Origin: Oribacterium sp.
GTDB lineage: Bacteria; Bacillota; Clostridia; Lachnospirales; Lachnospiraceae
Reading direction: 5' to 3'
Length of the DNA: 43,145 nt
NCBI GenBank assembly: GCA_024689585.1
Contig: JAILDF010000172.1
Coordinates: 1-43,145 of the forward strand
A program made the position numbers and the translations under genes. Under the pieces are notes generated by a model. The model did not search any database. It saw nothing but the letters and a program-made list of their open reading frames with translations, and was not told the origin of the DNA. Shown here one piece after another: positions 1 to 8,402 of this stretch (the stretch's first letter is position 1; each line of letters begins with the position of its first letter).

Positions 1-2
1 CA

Positions 3-938
3 ATATTCAGAGGAGATTCACGAAAGTTTCTCCTTATTATAGGACCATGTTCCGCGGATCATCCGGATCCTGTACTTGACTACTGTAACCGCCTTAAAGA
101 AATTGCGGAGCAGGTCAAAGACAGCATCATGATAGTGCCCCGTATATATACAAACAAACCCCGTACTACAGGTCAGGGCTACAAAGGCATGCTCCATCAG
201 CCGGATCCTGAAAAGGATGCCAATGTTTTGGGCGGCATCGCAGCCATCAGAAAGCTTCACATGGAAGTCCTTCAGCAGACCGGTATGTCAACCGCTGACG
301 AGATGCTCTATCCGGATAACCTCCGTTACTTAAGTGATATTATGAGCTATGTAGCGGTAGGTGCCCGCTCAGTTGAGAACCAGCAGCACAGACTTGTGGC
401 ATCAGGAATAGATGTTCCTACAGGAATGAAGAATCCGACATCCGGAGACTTCGGGGTAATGCTTAACTCCATTTATGCAGGACAGCATGCTCACGATTTC
501 ATCTTCCGTGAGTGGGAAGTTCAGTCAGACGGAAACCCCTATACACATGCCATTTTAAGAGGTGCCCAGTCAAAGCACGGTCAGATGATGCCGAACTATC
601 ATTATGAAGACCTTAAGCTCCTCTACAACCTATACACCAAGAAAGAGCTTGTATATCCCGCAGTAGTTGTGGACACTAACCATTGCAATTCAGCCAAGAA
701 GTACAAAGAGCAGCTTCGTATCGCTCAGGAAGTAATGCATTCCAGAAAGTATTCACCTGAGCTTGCAGGCTTTGTAAAGGGCCTCATGGTAGAGTCCTAC
801 ATCGAAGAAGGCAGTTGCAAGGTGGAAGACCACATTTACGGAAAGTCCATCACCGACGCCTGCATCGGCTGGGATGACACAAAACGTCTCATCTCAAACG
901 TCTACGACTACGTTCAAATGACAAAATTCGAGGACTGA
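3..938 (+). CDS. 3-deoxy-7-phosphoheptulonate (DAHP) synthase, class I; 5' end outside window
   Basis: Open frame from window start (IFRGDSRKFLLIIGPCSADHPDP...), with GPCSADHPD, KNPTSGDFGVMLN and VDTNHCNSAKKYKEQ motifs; stop TGA at 936-938. The ORF-track ATG at 129 is internal. Confidence 0.95.
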   Translation: MFRGDSRKFLLIIGPCSADHPDPVLDYCNRLKEIAEQVKDSIMIVPRIYTNKPRTTGQGYKGMLHQPDPEKDANVLGGIAAIRKLHMEVLQQTGMSTADEMLYPDNLRYLSDIMSYVAVGARSVENQQHRLVASGIDVPTGMKNPTSGDFGVMLNSIYAGQHAHDFIFREWEVQSDGNPYTHAILRGAQSKHGQMMPNYHYEDLKLLYNLYTKKELVYPAVVVDTNHCNSAKKYKEQLRIAQEVMHSRKYSPELAGFVKGLMVESYIEEGSCKVEDHIYGKSITDACIGWDDTKRLISNVYDYVQMTKFED

Positions 939-949
939 TAAGACTAGGA

Positions 950-1173
950 CAGAGACGGCAGGCTTCCATTCAAAAACGTTGAGCAAGGCGCTGAAAAATC
1001 GAAATCGGACCCCTTAGAACCACTTGGCTCTATTTTCCTTAGCCCCCTCGCCAAGTCAGATTTTTCATAAAGAAAATATCTGACATTGGCGAGGGCCTAG
1101 TGGTTCTTAGGGGTCCGATTTCGGATTTTTCCGCCGAAGCGACCCGTTTTTGAATGGAAGCCTGCCGTCTCTG
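950..1173. repeat. Long nested hairpin element A
   Basis: Outer 29-bp perfect inverted repeat CAGAGACGGCAGGCTTCCATTCAAAAACG (950-978) / CGTTTTTGAATGGAAGCCTGCCGTCTCTG (1145-1173); inner arms TCGGACCCCTTAGAACCACT / AGTGGTTCTTAGGGGTCCGA; apical CCTCGCCAAGTCAGAT...ATCTGACATTGGCGAGG. Confidence 0.93.
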
Positions 1174-1194
1174 GACGCATTGTATCGATTTTAT

Positions 1195-1222
1195 TTGCAT
1201 TTACGATTATGCTGGGTATAAT
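1195..1222 (+). promoter_or_regulatory. Putative sigma-A promoter for tyrS
   Basis: TTGCAT (1195-1200), 16-bp spacer, TATAAT (1217-1222). Confidence 0.6.
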
Positions 1223-1271
1223 AGGGTGATATGAGTGTGAAAACACATTAATTGCAAAGGAGAATGATTCG

Positions 1272-2492
1272 ATGGGAGTATACGAAGAATTAGTAGCCAG
1301 AGGCCTGATCGCTCAGGTAACAAATGAAGAAGAGATCAAGAATCTCGTTAATAACGGTAAGGCTACATTTTATATAGGCTTTGACCCGACTGCTGATTCT
1401 CTGCATGTCGGACACTTTATGGCACTGACACTTATGAAGCGTCTTCAGGAAGCCGGCAACAAGCCGATCGCTCTTGTAGGCGGAGGAACTGCCATGATCG
1501 GTGATCCTTCAGGACGTTCAGACATGCGTTCCATGATGACCATTGAGCAGATCGATCATAACTGCGAGTGCTTCAAGAAGCAGATGAGCCGCTTCATCGA
1601 GTTCGGTGAAGGAAAGGCTATGCTGGTAAACAATGCTGACTGGCTGAGAAACCTCAACTTCCTTGATTTCATGCGTGAGATCGGACCTTGCTTCTCAGTA
1701 AATGACATGCTTCGCGCAAGATGTTATGTAAACCGTATGGAGCAGGGACTTACCTTCCTTGAGTTCTCATACATGCTTATGCAGGGATATGATTTCTACA
1801 GACTCTTCAAGGATTACGGCTGTAACATGGAGTTCGGTGGCGATGACCAGTGGTCAAACATGCTTGCCGGAACAGAGCTCATCCGTAAGAAAGAAGCTAA
1901 AGATGCCCATGCCCTTACCATCACACTTCTTACAAACAAAGAAGGAAAGAAGATGGGTAAGACCGCAAGCGGCGCTGTATGGCTTGATCCTGAGAAGACT
2001 ACACCTTATGACTTCTACCAGTATTGGAGAAATGTTGACGACGCGGACGTTATCAAGTGCCTTAAGCTCCTTACCTTTGTTCCTCTTGAGGAGATTCAGG
2101 AGATGGAGAAGTGGGAAGGCGCAGAGCTTAATAAGGCCAAGGAGAGACTTGCATACTCACTTACAGAGCTTGTTCACGGAAAGGAAGAGGCTGATAAGGC
2201 CGATTCAGCTGCAAAGGCTATATTTGTAAGCGGAAGCGACAGTGAGAATATGCCTAAGTACACACTTAAGGCTGAGGATTACAGAGACGGCGCTGTAGAC
2301 ATTTGCGGAATTCTTACAGTTTCGGGACTTACAAAATCAAGATCCGAAGCACGTCAGAACGTACAGCAGGGCGGTGTTCAGGTTGCCGGAGAAAAGGTTT
2401 CCGACATAAAGGCAAGCTACACAGCAGACTTCTTCAAGGATGGTGTAGTAGTACAGCGAGGAAAGAAGAAATTTGTAAAGATTTTCTCCTAA
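1272..2492 (+). CDS. tyrS: Tyrosyl-tRNA synthetase
   Basis: FYIGFDPTADSLHVGHFMAL (HIGH-like), GGDDQWSNMLAG, KMGKTASGAVWLD (KMSKS-like), C-terminal S4-like region; RBS AAAGGAG upstream. Confidence 0.97.
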   Translation: MGVYEELVARGLIAQVTNEEEIKNLVNNGKATFYIGFDPTADSLHVGHFMALTLMKRLQEAGNKPIALVGGGTAMIGDPSGRSDMRSMMTIEQIDHNCECFKKQMSRFIEFGEGKAMLVNNADWLRNLNFLDFMREIGPCFSVNDMLRARCYVNRMEQGLTFLEFSYMLMQGYDFYRLFKDYGCNMEFGGDDQWSNMLAGTELIRKKEAKDAHALTITLLTNKEGKKMGKTASGAVWLDPEKTTPYDFYQYWRNVDDADVIKCLKLLTFVPLEEIQEMEKWEGAELNKAKERLAYSLTELVHGKEEADKADSAAKAIFVSGSDSENMPKYTLKAEDYRDGAVDICGILTVSGLTKSRSEARQNVQQGGVQVAGEKVSDIKASYTADFFKDGVVVQRGKKKFVKIFS

Positions 2493-2599
2493 GGGCTTTA
2501 AGATATAGTTAAAAATCAACGTATTCAAAGACTTTTCGGCTTTTTTTACGGCTGGTTTATTTAGAAAGAATTACTTCTTTAGTCTTAAATTTAGTTTAC

Positions 2600-2634
2600 A
2601 GATGGGGCTTCGGTATTGTCGGGCTCCATCTTTT
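2600..2634 (+). terminator. Possible intrinsic terminator
   Basis: AGATGGGGCTT-CGGTATTGTCG-GGCTCCATCTTTT; imperfect stem followed by T-run. Confidence 0.45.
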
Positions 2635-2728
2635 ACTTTATAATGGATTTGTAGGTTGATTAAAATTTAACATGTTTATGCGGTTTTTAAGTATTTACAT
2701 GAAATCTTAGAAGGAGCTATATCAATCC

Positions 2729-3298
2729 ATGCTATTAAAAAACATACTCCGTGGAACTATCGCGGCCTCTGTTCTGGCAGCTGCATTTAGTTTTACGGCA
2801 TTGGCCTCCTCAAAGGAAGGTGTTGTGGATCCCATAAAGATAGTGGTCGACAGCGACTATATATTGTACAAGGTTAATGATCCTGTTACACGTATGACCA
2901 AGCAGGCTTATATTGTGTGTGACAATGCAGAATTTCATTTTGTTTCCGGTTCGTACAATGAAGCTGAAACGATATTCTATATCAACGAATTTATCTCAGG
3001 ACAGGATGCAGGTGTATCAAACAGAGTACTGAAGAAGAAAGTCAGGATGGGCGAACAGCTCACCATGCTTCCCGAAGATGTATTCGATGAGGATGTAAGC
3101 GACGGTTCGGCATACAGATTTACAGACCGCTGCTATGATGTAAGGGTTTATTACGGACCCGGCGACAATTACGATGATTTCTATTTCGGACTTGTGGATT
3201 CCAAGACATTTGAAAAGATGTCAGAGAGTATCGGAACCTCTGAAGAGAAGGAAGAAGTTACCGAAATCAGTTACACCCCAGGACCTGTAGCAGGCTAA
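2729..3298 (+). CDS. Small secreted protein of unknown function
   Basis: N-terminal signal peptide (LRGTIAASVLAAAFSFTALAS); 189 aa; RBS AGAAGGAG upstream; no family recognised. Confidence 0.75.
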   Translation: MLLKNILRGTIAASVLAAAFSFTALASSKEGVVDPIKIVVDSDYILYKVNDPVTRMTKQAYIVCDNAEFHFVSGSYNEAETIFYINEFISGQDAGVSNRVLKKKVRMGEQLTMLPEDVFDEDVSDGSAYRFTDRCYDVRVYYGPGDNYDDFYFGLVDSKTFEKMSESIGTSEEKEEVTEISYTPGPVAG

Positions 3299-3334
3299 AG
3301 GAATTGCTTTAAAATTAAATAATGATCATAAAGA

Positions 3335-3370
3335 GGATACATACGGGTTCGCCTGTAGGTATCCTTTTTT
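3335..3370 (+). terminator. Intrinsic terminator
   Basis: GGATACATACGGG-TTCG-CCTGTAGGTATCC-TTTTTT. Confidence 0.9.
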
Positions 3371-3384
3371 GTCCCCGGTGGATT
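3371..3384. repeat. Half-copy remnant of short palindrome family
   Basis: GTCCCCGGTGGATT matches the right arm of the 17041-17088 palindrome and starts directly after a terminator T-run. Confidence 0.5.
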
Positions 3385-3503
3385 CACAACAATTAATAAT
3401 CAAGATATTTTTATTTAATCAACTCTTTCATAAGAGTAAGAAAAAAGCTATAGGTTGGGATTTTTTGAAATGATATACTTTTCATACCTGGGAGGAAAAG
3501 TAA

Positions 3504-5312
3504 ATGACATTTAAATCATATAAATACAAATTGATGACATTGGCTGTAACAGGCACATTCGTTGCATTGTCACAGCTTACAGCCTTTGCGGAGGTTGTGG
3601 GTAAAGGAGTGGATCCTTCCCTTATTCAGGGGCCGGCGTCGGCAACAACACAGGAGGATTATTCCGGAACTGCTGCCAATGCTTCCATCAGCGTCGGAAA
3701 CGGTTATGGTTACAAAATCGACTACACTACAGCGGATTCCCTGAGAGCATCCACGGTGGTATCGGGACAGGCAACCATAACAAATGTAAGTTTGAATATC
3801 AATGACCCGACAAAAATAAACATTGCAGTTGATGCAAGTTCTCTTCTTGGTCAGGTTCAGGAATTAACTCTGTTTGACATTAAGCCTTACGAAACAGATC
3901 TTTTTACCAGAACAGACCCGCTGTTGGTCCAGCCCATAGGAAACGGAATATTTACAGTGACTGTGGACCTTTTCAAAGAAGATGGAAGCAACAGATTATA
4001 CGATGCTTTTGTTCTTGGGATTCCTACTGAAAACGGGTACTACGTAGTTTCCAACAGATGTTATATTTCAAATCCGGAGGCCATAGCTGCGGATCAGACA
4101 CCGGCTCAAAACCTCGGGAAAAAGGGTCTGATGGTTGACCCAAATATACTGGATGATGCCATTGATCAGAACATAAAGCATGCCTTCATTGCCGTAACCA
4201 CCAGCCAGCTTTTCGGAACCGGAATAAACTATTCCTTCGAAGGAAAAACCTATTCCTTTGATTCGGGACTCATCAATCAGCTGGATCAGGAGATAAACCG
4301 TCTCAGCTCAAGCGGCATAGCTGTGACAGCCGGTATCGTAAACGGATGGAATGCTTCATATCCTGAACTCTACAGACCGGGTACTGCAGTTCAGAGTTCG
4401 GCCGCAGCACTTTACTACGGTTTTAATGTTGAGACTGAGGAAGGCTTCCAGATGGTGAAAGCATTGGCCTCCTTCCTGGCAAACCGATACAACGGACATA
4501 ACAGTCACGGAAAGATTACCAACTGGGTTATAGGAAACGAGATCAACAACCAGTATTGGAATTATGTTGGTAACTACAGTGTCAATGACTATACCAGGAT
4601 ATTCCAGAGGTCCTTCAGAGTATTCTATAACGCTATCAAGTCGGTTTCCGCCAATGATAATGTCATGTTTTCACTGGACTTCTACTGGACGATTCCCGCA
4701 GAATCCGGATTTGTGGGTAAATATCCCGGAAAGGATGTACTTGACAGCTTTGCGGCTCTTGATAAACAGGAGGGAAGCTCCAACTGGGCACTGGCCATCC
4801 ATCCTTATCCATATCCCTTGATTGATCCGAACTTCTGGGATGATGAAAGCTCCGGAAAGGTTACTCAGGATCTCACCACACCTGTTGTCAGCTATCTGAA
4901 CCTTAGTGTACTTACAAACTATATGCATAACAGTTACATGCTTGATAACAGCGGAAACGTGCGTAACATCTTTATGACAGAGCAGGGCTTCAGTTCTGTA
5001 AGAAACCTGTCCCAGGATGCACAGACGGAACAGGCTGCGGCAGTTGCCTACGGACACTACATAGTGGAGAACAATCCTGACATAGATGCATATATGCTTT
5101 CTCGACAGCTGGATAATGCCGGAGAAACCGTGGATGGTCTGTATTTCGGCCTGTCCACCACAGGTGCAGACGGTTCTCTGGTTGCAAAGCCTGCAAGAGA
5201 GGTATTTAAGTACATCGATGATCCTGCAAAATCTTTACAGGTTTCCGATTTTGCCAAAAAAATCATCGGTATAACGGACTGGTCAGAAGTCATTCCGAAT
5301 TTCCATATTTAA
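3504..5312 (+). CDS. Exported glycoside-hydrolase-like protein (resembles the family I recall as DUF5722; unverified)
   Basis: Signal peptide; NWVIGNEINNQYWNYVG, WALAIHPYPYPLIDPNFW and MTEQGFSS motifs typical of TIM-barrel GH-like proteins (putative catalytic Glu in GNEIN and TEQG); RBS GGGAGG. Confidence 0.7.
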   Translation: MTFKSYKYKLMTLAVTGTFVALSQLTAFAEVVGKGVDPSLIQGPASATTQEDYSGTAANASISVGNGYGYKIDYTTADSLRASTVVSGQATITNVSLNINDPTKINIAVDASSLLGQVQELTLFDIKPYETDLFTRTDPLLVQPIGNGIFTVTVDLFKEDGSNRLYDAFVLGIPTENGYYVVSNRCYISNPEAIAADQTPAQNLGKKGLMVDPNILDDAIDQNIKHAFIAVTTSQLFGTGINYSFEGKTYSFDSGLINQLDQEINRLSSSGIAVTAGIVNGWNASYPELYRPGTAVQSSAAALYYGFNVETEEGFQMVKALASFLANRYNGHNSHGKITNWVIGNEINNQYWNYVGNYSVNDYTRIFQRSFRVFYNAIKSVSANDNVMFSLDFYWTIPAESGFVGKYPGKDVLDSFAALDKQEGSSNWALAIHPYPYPLIDPNFWDDESSGKVTQDLTTPVVSYLNLSVLTNYMHNSYMLDNSGNVRNIFMTEQGFSSVRNLSQDAQTEQAAAVAYGHYIVENNPDIDAYMLSRQLDNAGETVDGLYFGLSTTGADGSLVAKPAREVFKYIDDPAKSLQVSDFAKKIIGITDWSEVIPNFHI

Positions 5313-5327
5313 AAAGATGTCTCATTC

Positions 5328-5362
5328 AGGGCAGGTCGGTTTCATCCCGGCCTGCCTTCTTT
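5328..5362 (+). terminator. Intrinsic terminator
   Basis: GGCAGGTCGG-TTTCATC-CCGGCCTGCC-TTCTTT. Confidence 0.75.
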
Positions 5363-5372
5363 AATTCGCAGG

Positions 5373-5406
5373 AAACCCATCGGGGACGGTTCTCGCCGGT
5401 GGGTTT
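5373..5406. repeat. Deleted/rearranged member of short palindrome family
   Basis: AAACCCATCGGGGACGGTTCTCGCCGGTGGGTTT: CGGGGACGGTTCTCGCCGG is identical to the left arm plus centre of the full palindrome; 11-bp stem, 12-nt loop. Confidence 0.75.
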
Positions 5407-5526
5407 GAATGAAACAGGAAGAGGGTAGTAAAAGTTAGTTATGATGTGTACAAGTTTCAAAACTAACCGAAAGATTTTTTTGTGAAAATTTGTAGAAATA
5501 TTGATAAAATATAGACGTGACTAACG

Positions 5527-5545
5527 TTATAGTAAAAAACTATAA
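5527..5545. promoter_or_regulatory. Candidate operator for the P-type ATPase operon
   Basis: Inverted repeat TTATAGT-AAAAA-ACTATAA located ~20 bp after a plausible -10 (GATAAAATATAG). Confidence 0.4.
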
Positions 5546-5633
5546 TTGACTCATAAACAATGAAAGGCTTAGGTCAGGGCATCACATGCCTCATGATCCA
5601 TCCCCGAATATAAAACCGAAAGGAGAACATATT

Positions 5634-5936
5634 ATGTGGTTAACAGATTGTTTTTGTAAGGTCAATTGGAAGAAGGTTGGCATTTTCATGAGCGGATTTG
5701 CTTTCGGAACAGCAGGCCTCAAGATCCTTGCGTCAAAGGATGCAAAGAAGGCTTATGTTCAGGCAACGGCGGCTGCACTTCGTGCAAAGGAGTGCGTTCT
5801 TGACACAGCAGCCTGCATCCAGGAGAATGCTGAGGACGTTCTTGCCGCTGCAAAGGAAGAAAACGAAAAGAGAGCCGCAGAAGTTATAACAGACGAAGAT
5901 CTTGCAGAAGATACAGAGTCAGACGATGAGGAATGA
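5634..5936 (+). CDS. Small single-TM protein preceding P1B-ATPase (DUF6110-like; name from memory, unverified)
   Basis: MWLTDCFCKVNWKKVGIFMSGFAFGTAGLKILASKDAKKAYVQATAAALRAK...; RBS AAAGGAGAAC before ATG at 5634; stop overlaps the start of the next gene. ORF-track start 5586 is upstream of the RBS. Confidence 0.75.
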   Translation: MWLTDCFCKVNWKKVGIFMSGFAFGTAGLKILASKDAKKAYVQATAAALRAKECVLDTAACIQENAEDVLAAAKEENEKRAAEVITDEDLAEDTESDDEE

Positions 5937-8038
5937 TGAAGATCATCATCCGTGATGATATCAGAGGGCGTATACGTTTTACTTTAGGTAAAAAGAGATT
6001 TACTGAAAAGCAGGCGGATATGCTCTTATATTATCTGCTTTCACTTGACCAGGTAGAAAAAGCAAAGGTTTACCAGCGTACGGGAAGTGCGGCAGTCACA
6101 TATACGGGAGATAAGCAGACTCTTTTAAAAGAGATACTAAGGTTTAGATTTGAATCCGATGAAATTGCAGCTCTTGTGCCGGAGCATACCGGAAGAGCTC
6201 TTGCAAATGAATATCAGGATCGTATCGTGACAAAAGTGGTTCTGCATTATCTTTTAAATGTGATTCTTCCCAGACCTCTCAGGAACCTTAAAACACTTAT
6301 TCTGTCTGTTAAATATCTTAAAGAAGGCCTCAAATGTCTTTGGGAGAAAAAACTTGAAGTCCCTGTACTGGATGCAACGGCCATAGGAGTATCTATTCTA
6401 CGGAAGGATTTCAAGACTGCCTCCAGTGTCATGTTTCTTCTCGGCATCGGTGACATCCTTGAAGAATGGACTCACAAAAAATCCGTTGAAGATCTTGCCC
6501 GGTCCATGGCCCTTACAGATGAAAAGGTATGGGTTAAGAGCGGTGAGGACGAAGTTCTGGTTCCTGTCAAAAGTGTCAAAGCGGGAACATTGATATGCGT
6601 TCATATGGGCAGACAGATACCTTTGGACGGAGTCGTTGTTGATGGTGAGGCAATGGTCAATCAGGCATCCCTTACCGGAGAGGGCGTTCCTGTTCACAAG
6701 GATGCCGGTGCTTATGTTTACGCCGGAACAGCCATTGAGGAAGGCGACCTCCTTGTCAGAGTTGAAAATGCAAAGGGTACGACAAGATATGAAAAGATCA
6801 TTAAGATGATCGAAGACTCCGAGAAACTGAAAGCAGGACTCGAAGCCAAGGCTTCAAATCTTGCAGACAGACTTGTGCCCTGGAGCTTTGCGGGAACAGG
6901 ATTAACCTATCTTCTTACAGGAAACATCACAAAGGCTATATCAATCCTTATGGTGGATTTCTCCTGTGCACTTAAACTAAGTATGCCCGTGTCTGTCCTC
7001 TCGGCAATGAGAGAAGCCCAGGATCACAACCTGACAGTAAAGGGCGGACGCTATCTTGAAGCAGTGGCCGAGGCGGATACACTTATATTCGATAAGACGG
7101 GAACCCTCACCAAGGCTACACCGACAGTTGCGGATGTCATACCTTTTAACGGTATGGATGAAAAAGAAGTTTTAAGAATCGCAGCCTGCCTCGAAGAGCA
7201 TTACCCCCACAGTATAGCCAATGCAGTTGTGAAAAAGGCAGAAGAAGAGGGACTGGACCACGAAGAAATGCATAAGGAAGTTCAGTATGTGGTGGCTCAT
7301 GGAATAGCTTCGCTTATTGAAGGCAAAAAGGTCGTGATCGGAAGCTCACACTTCGTGTTTGAAGATGAGAAGGTGAAGATACCTGCAAAGGAAAAGAAAA
7401 AGTTCAATTCAATATCTACACAGTACTCACATCTGTACCTTGCCATAGGCGGAAAACTGGCAGCTGTAATATGCATAGAGGATCCCCTCCGTCCGGAAGC
7501 ACCTGAAGTCATCAGAAAACTTCACGAAGCAGGCTTCAGGCATATAGTTATGATGACAGGAGATTCAAAGCACACAGCCGAGAATGTTGCTTCCATCGTT
7601 GGTGTTGACGAGTTTTATGCAGAAGTATTACCGGAGGATAAAGCATCCTTTGTGGAAAAGCAGAAGGCAAACGGACATAAAGTTATCATGGTGGGAGACG
7701 GTATCAATGACTCCCCGGCACTTAGTGCTGCGGATGTAGGCATTGCCATTTCGGAAGGTGCCCAGATTGCAAGAGACATAGCGGATATCACCATCTCAGG
7801 CTCCGACCTTGAAGGATTACTCACACTTAAAGAAATCGCCAATGGCCTCATGAAGAGAGTAAATCACAACTATCACTTCATAATCGACTGGAATCTCGGC
7901 CTCATCGCACTTGGCCTCATGAGCGTTATCCGACCAAGCACCAGTGCCCTGTTCCATAACCTCAGCACCATAGGCATCGGAATGCACAGCCTCACCAATT
8001 TGCTTCCCGAGAAAAAACCGAGAAACAAAAAAAAATAA
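5933..8038 (+). CDS. Heavy-metal-translocating P-type (P1B) ATPase with non-canonical CPx site
   Basis: DKTGTLT, MMTGDSKHTAENVA, GDGINDSPALSAADVGIAI, SLTGEGVPVHKD; the CPC position reads DFSCALKLSMP. Confidence 0.93.
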   Translation: MMKIIIRDDIRGRIRFTLGKKRFTEKQADMLLYYLLSLDQVEKAKVYQRTGSAAVTYTGDKQTLLKEILRFRFESDEIAALVPEHTGRALANEYQDRIVTKVVLHYLLNVILPRPLRNLKTLILSVKYLKEGLKCLWEKKLEVPVLDATAIGVSILRKDFKTASSVMFLLGIGDILEEWTHKKSVEDLARSMALTDEKVWVKSGEDEVLVPVKSVKAGTLICVHMGRQIPLDGVVVDGEAMVNQASLTGEGVPVHKDAGAYVYAGTAIEEGDLLVRVENAKGTTRYEKIIKMIEDSEKLKAGLEAKASNLADRLVPWSFAGTGLTYLLTGNITKAISILMVDFSCALKLSMPVSVLSAMREAQDHNLTVKGGRYLEAVAEADTLIFDKTGTLTKATPTVADVIPFNGMDEKEVLRIAACLEEHYPHSIANAVVKKAEEEGLDHEEMHKEVQYVVAHGIASLIEGKKVVIGSSHFVFEDEKVKIPAKEKKKFNSISTQYSHLYLAIGGKLAAVICIEDPLRPEAPEVIRKLHEAGFRHIVMMTGDSKHTAENVASIVGVDEFYAEVLPEDKASFVEKQKANGHKVIMVGDGINDSPALSAADVGIAISEGAQIARDIADITISGSDLEGLLTLKEIANGLMKRVNHNYHFIIDWNLGLIALGLMSVIRPSTSALFHNLSTIGIGMHSLTNLLPEKKPRNKKK

Positions 8039-8063
8039 ATTTCAGTTCAAAAGATTAAACGGT

Positions 8064-8292
8064 GGAACGAGCGGTCGGGCATCCATTTGAATGCGTTGAG
8101 CTGAGTCGAGAAAAATCAATATCAGACCCCTTAGAGGCTCTTGATCCATTTTCCTTAGCCCCCTCGCCAAGTCTGAGTTTTCATAAAAGTAAACTCAGAC
8201 ATTGGCGAGGGTCTAGAGCCTCTTAGGGGTCTGATATTAGATTTTTCCGACGAAGCGACTCGCATTCAAATGGATGCCCGACCGCTCGTTCC
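8064..8292. repeat. Long nested hairpin element B
   Basis: Outer 32-bp perfect IR GGAACGAGCGGTCGGGCATCCATTTGAATGCG (8064-8095)/(8261-8292); inner ATATCAGACCCCTTAGAGGCTCT / AGAGCCTCTTAGGGGTCTGATAT; apical CCTCGCCAAGTCTGAGTTT...AAACTCAGACATTGGCGAGG. Confidence 0.95.
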
Positions 8293-8402
8293 TTCACAAC
8301 CTAGAGTTACTGAAACAAATATTATTGTTTCGAGAAAAAAATTGTTTTATAATTGAAGGAAATAAAACAGATTTTTAATAGTTTTAGAGGAGGAATGTAA
8401 AT

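Noticed and set aside
970-1150. Integron attC-like site in element A/B (GTTGAGC near the arm).
   Set aside because: No matching RYYYAAC partner in the opposite arm, and no integrase or cassette ORF nearby.
950-8292. Target-site duplications flanking the long hairpins (for example GGAC on both sides of element A).
   Set aside because: The A flank is ambiguous because the C/G ends pair with each other, and B, C and D show no comparable duplication. I do not claim transposition from this.
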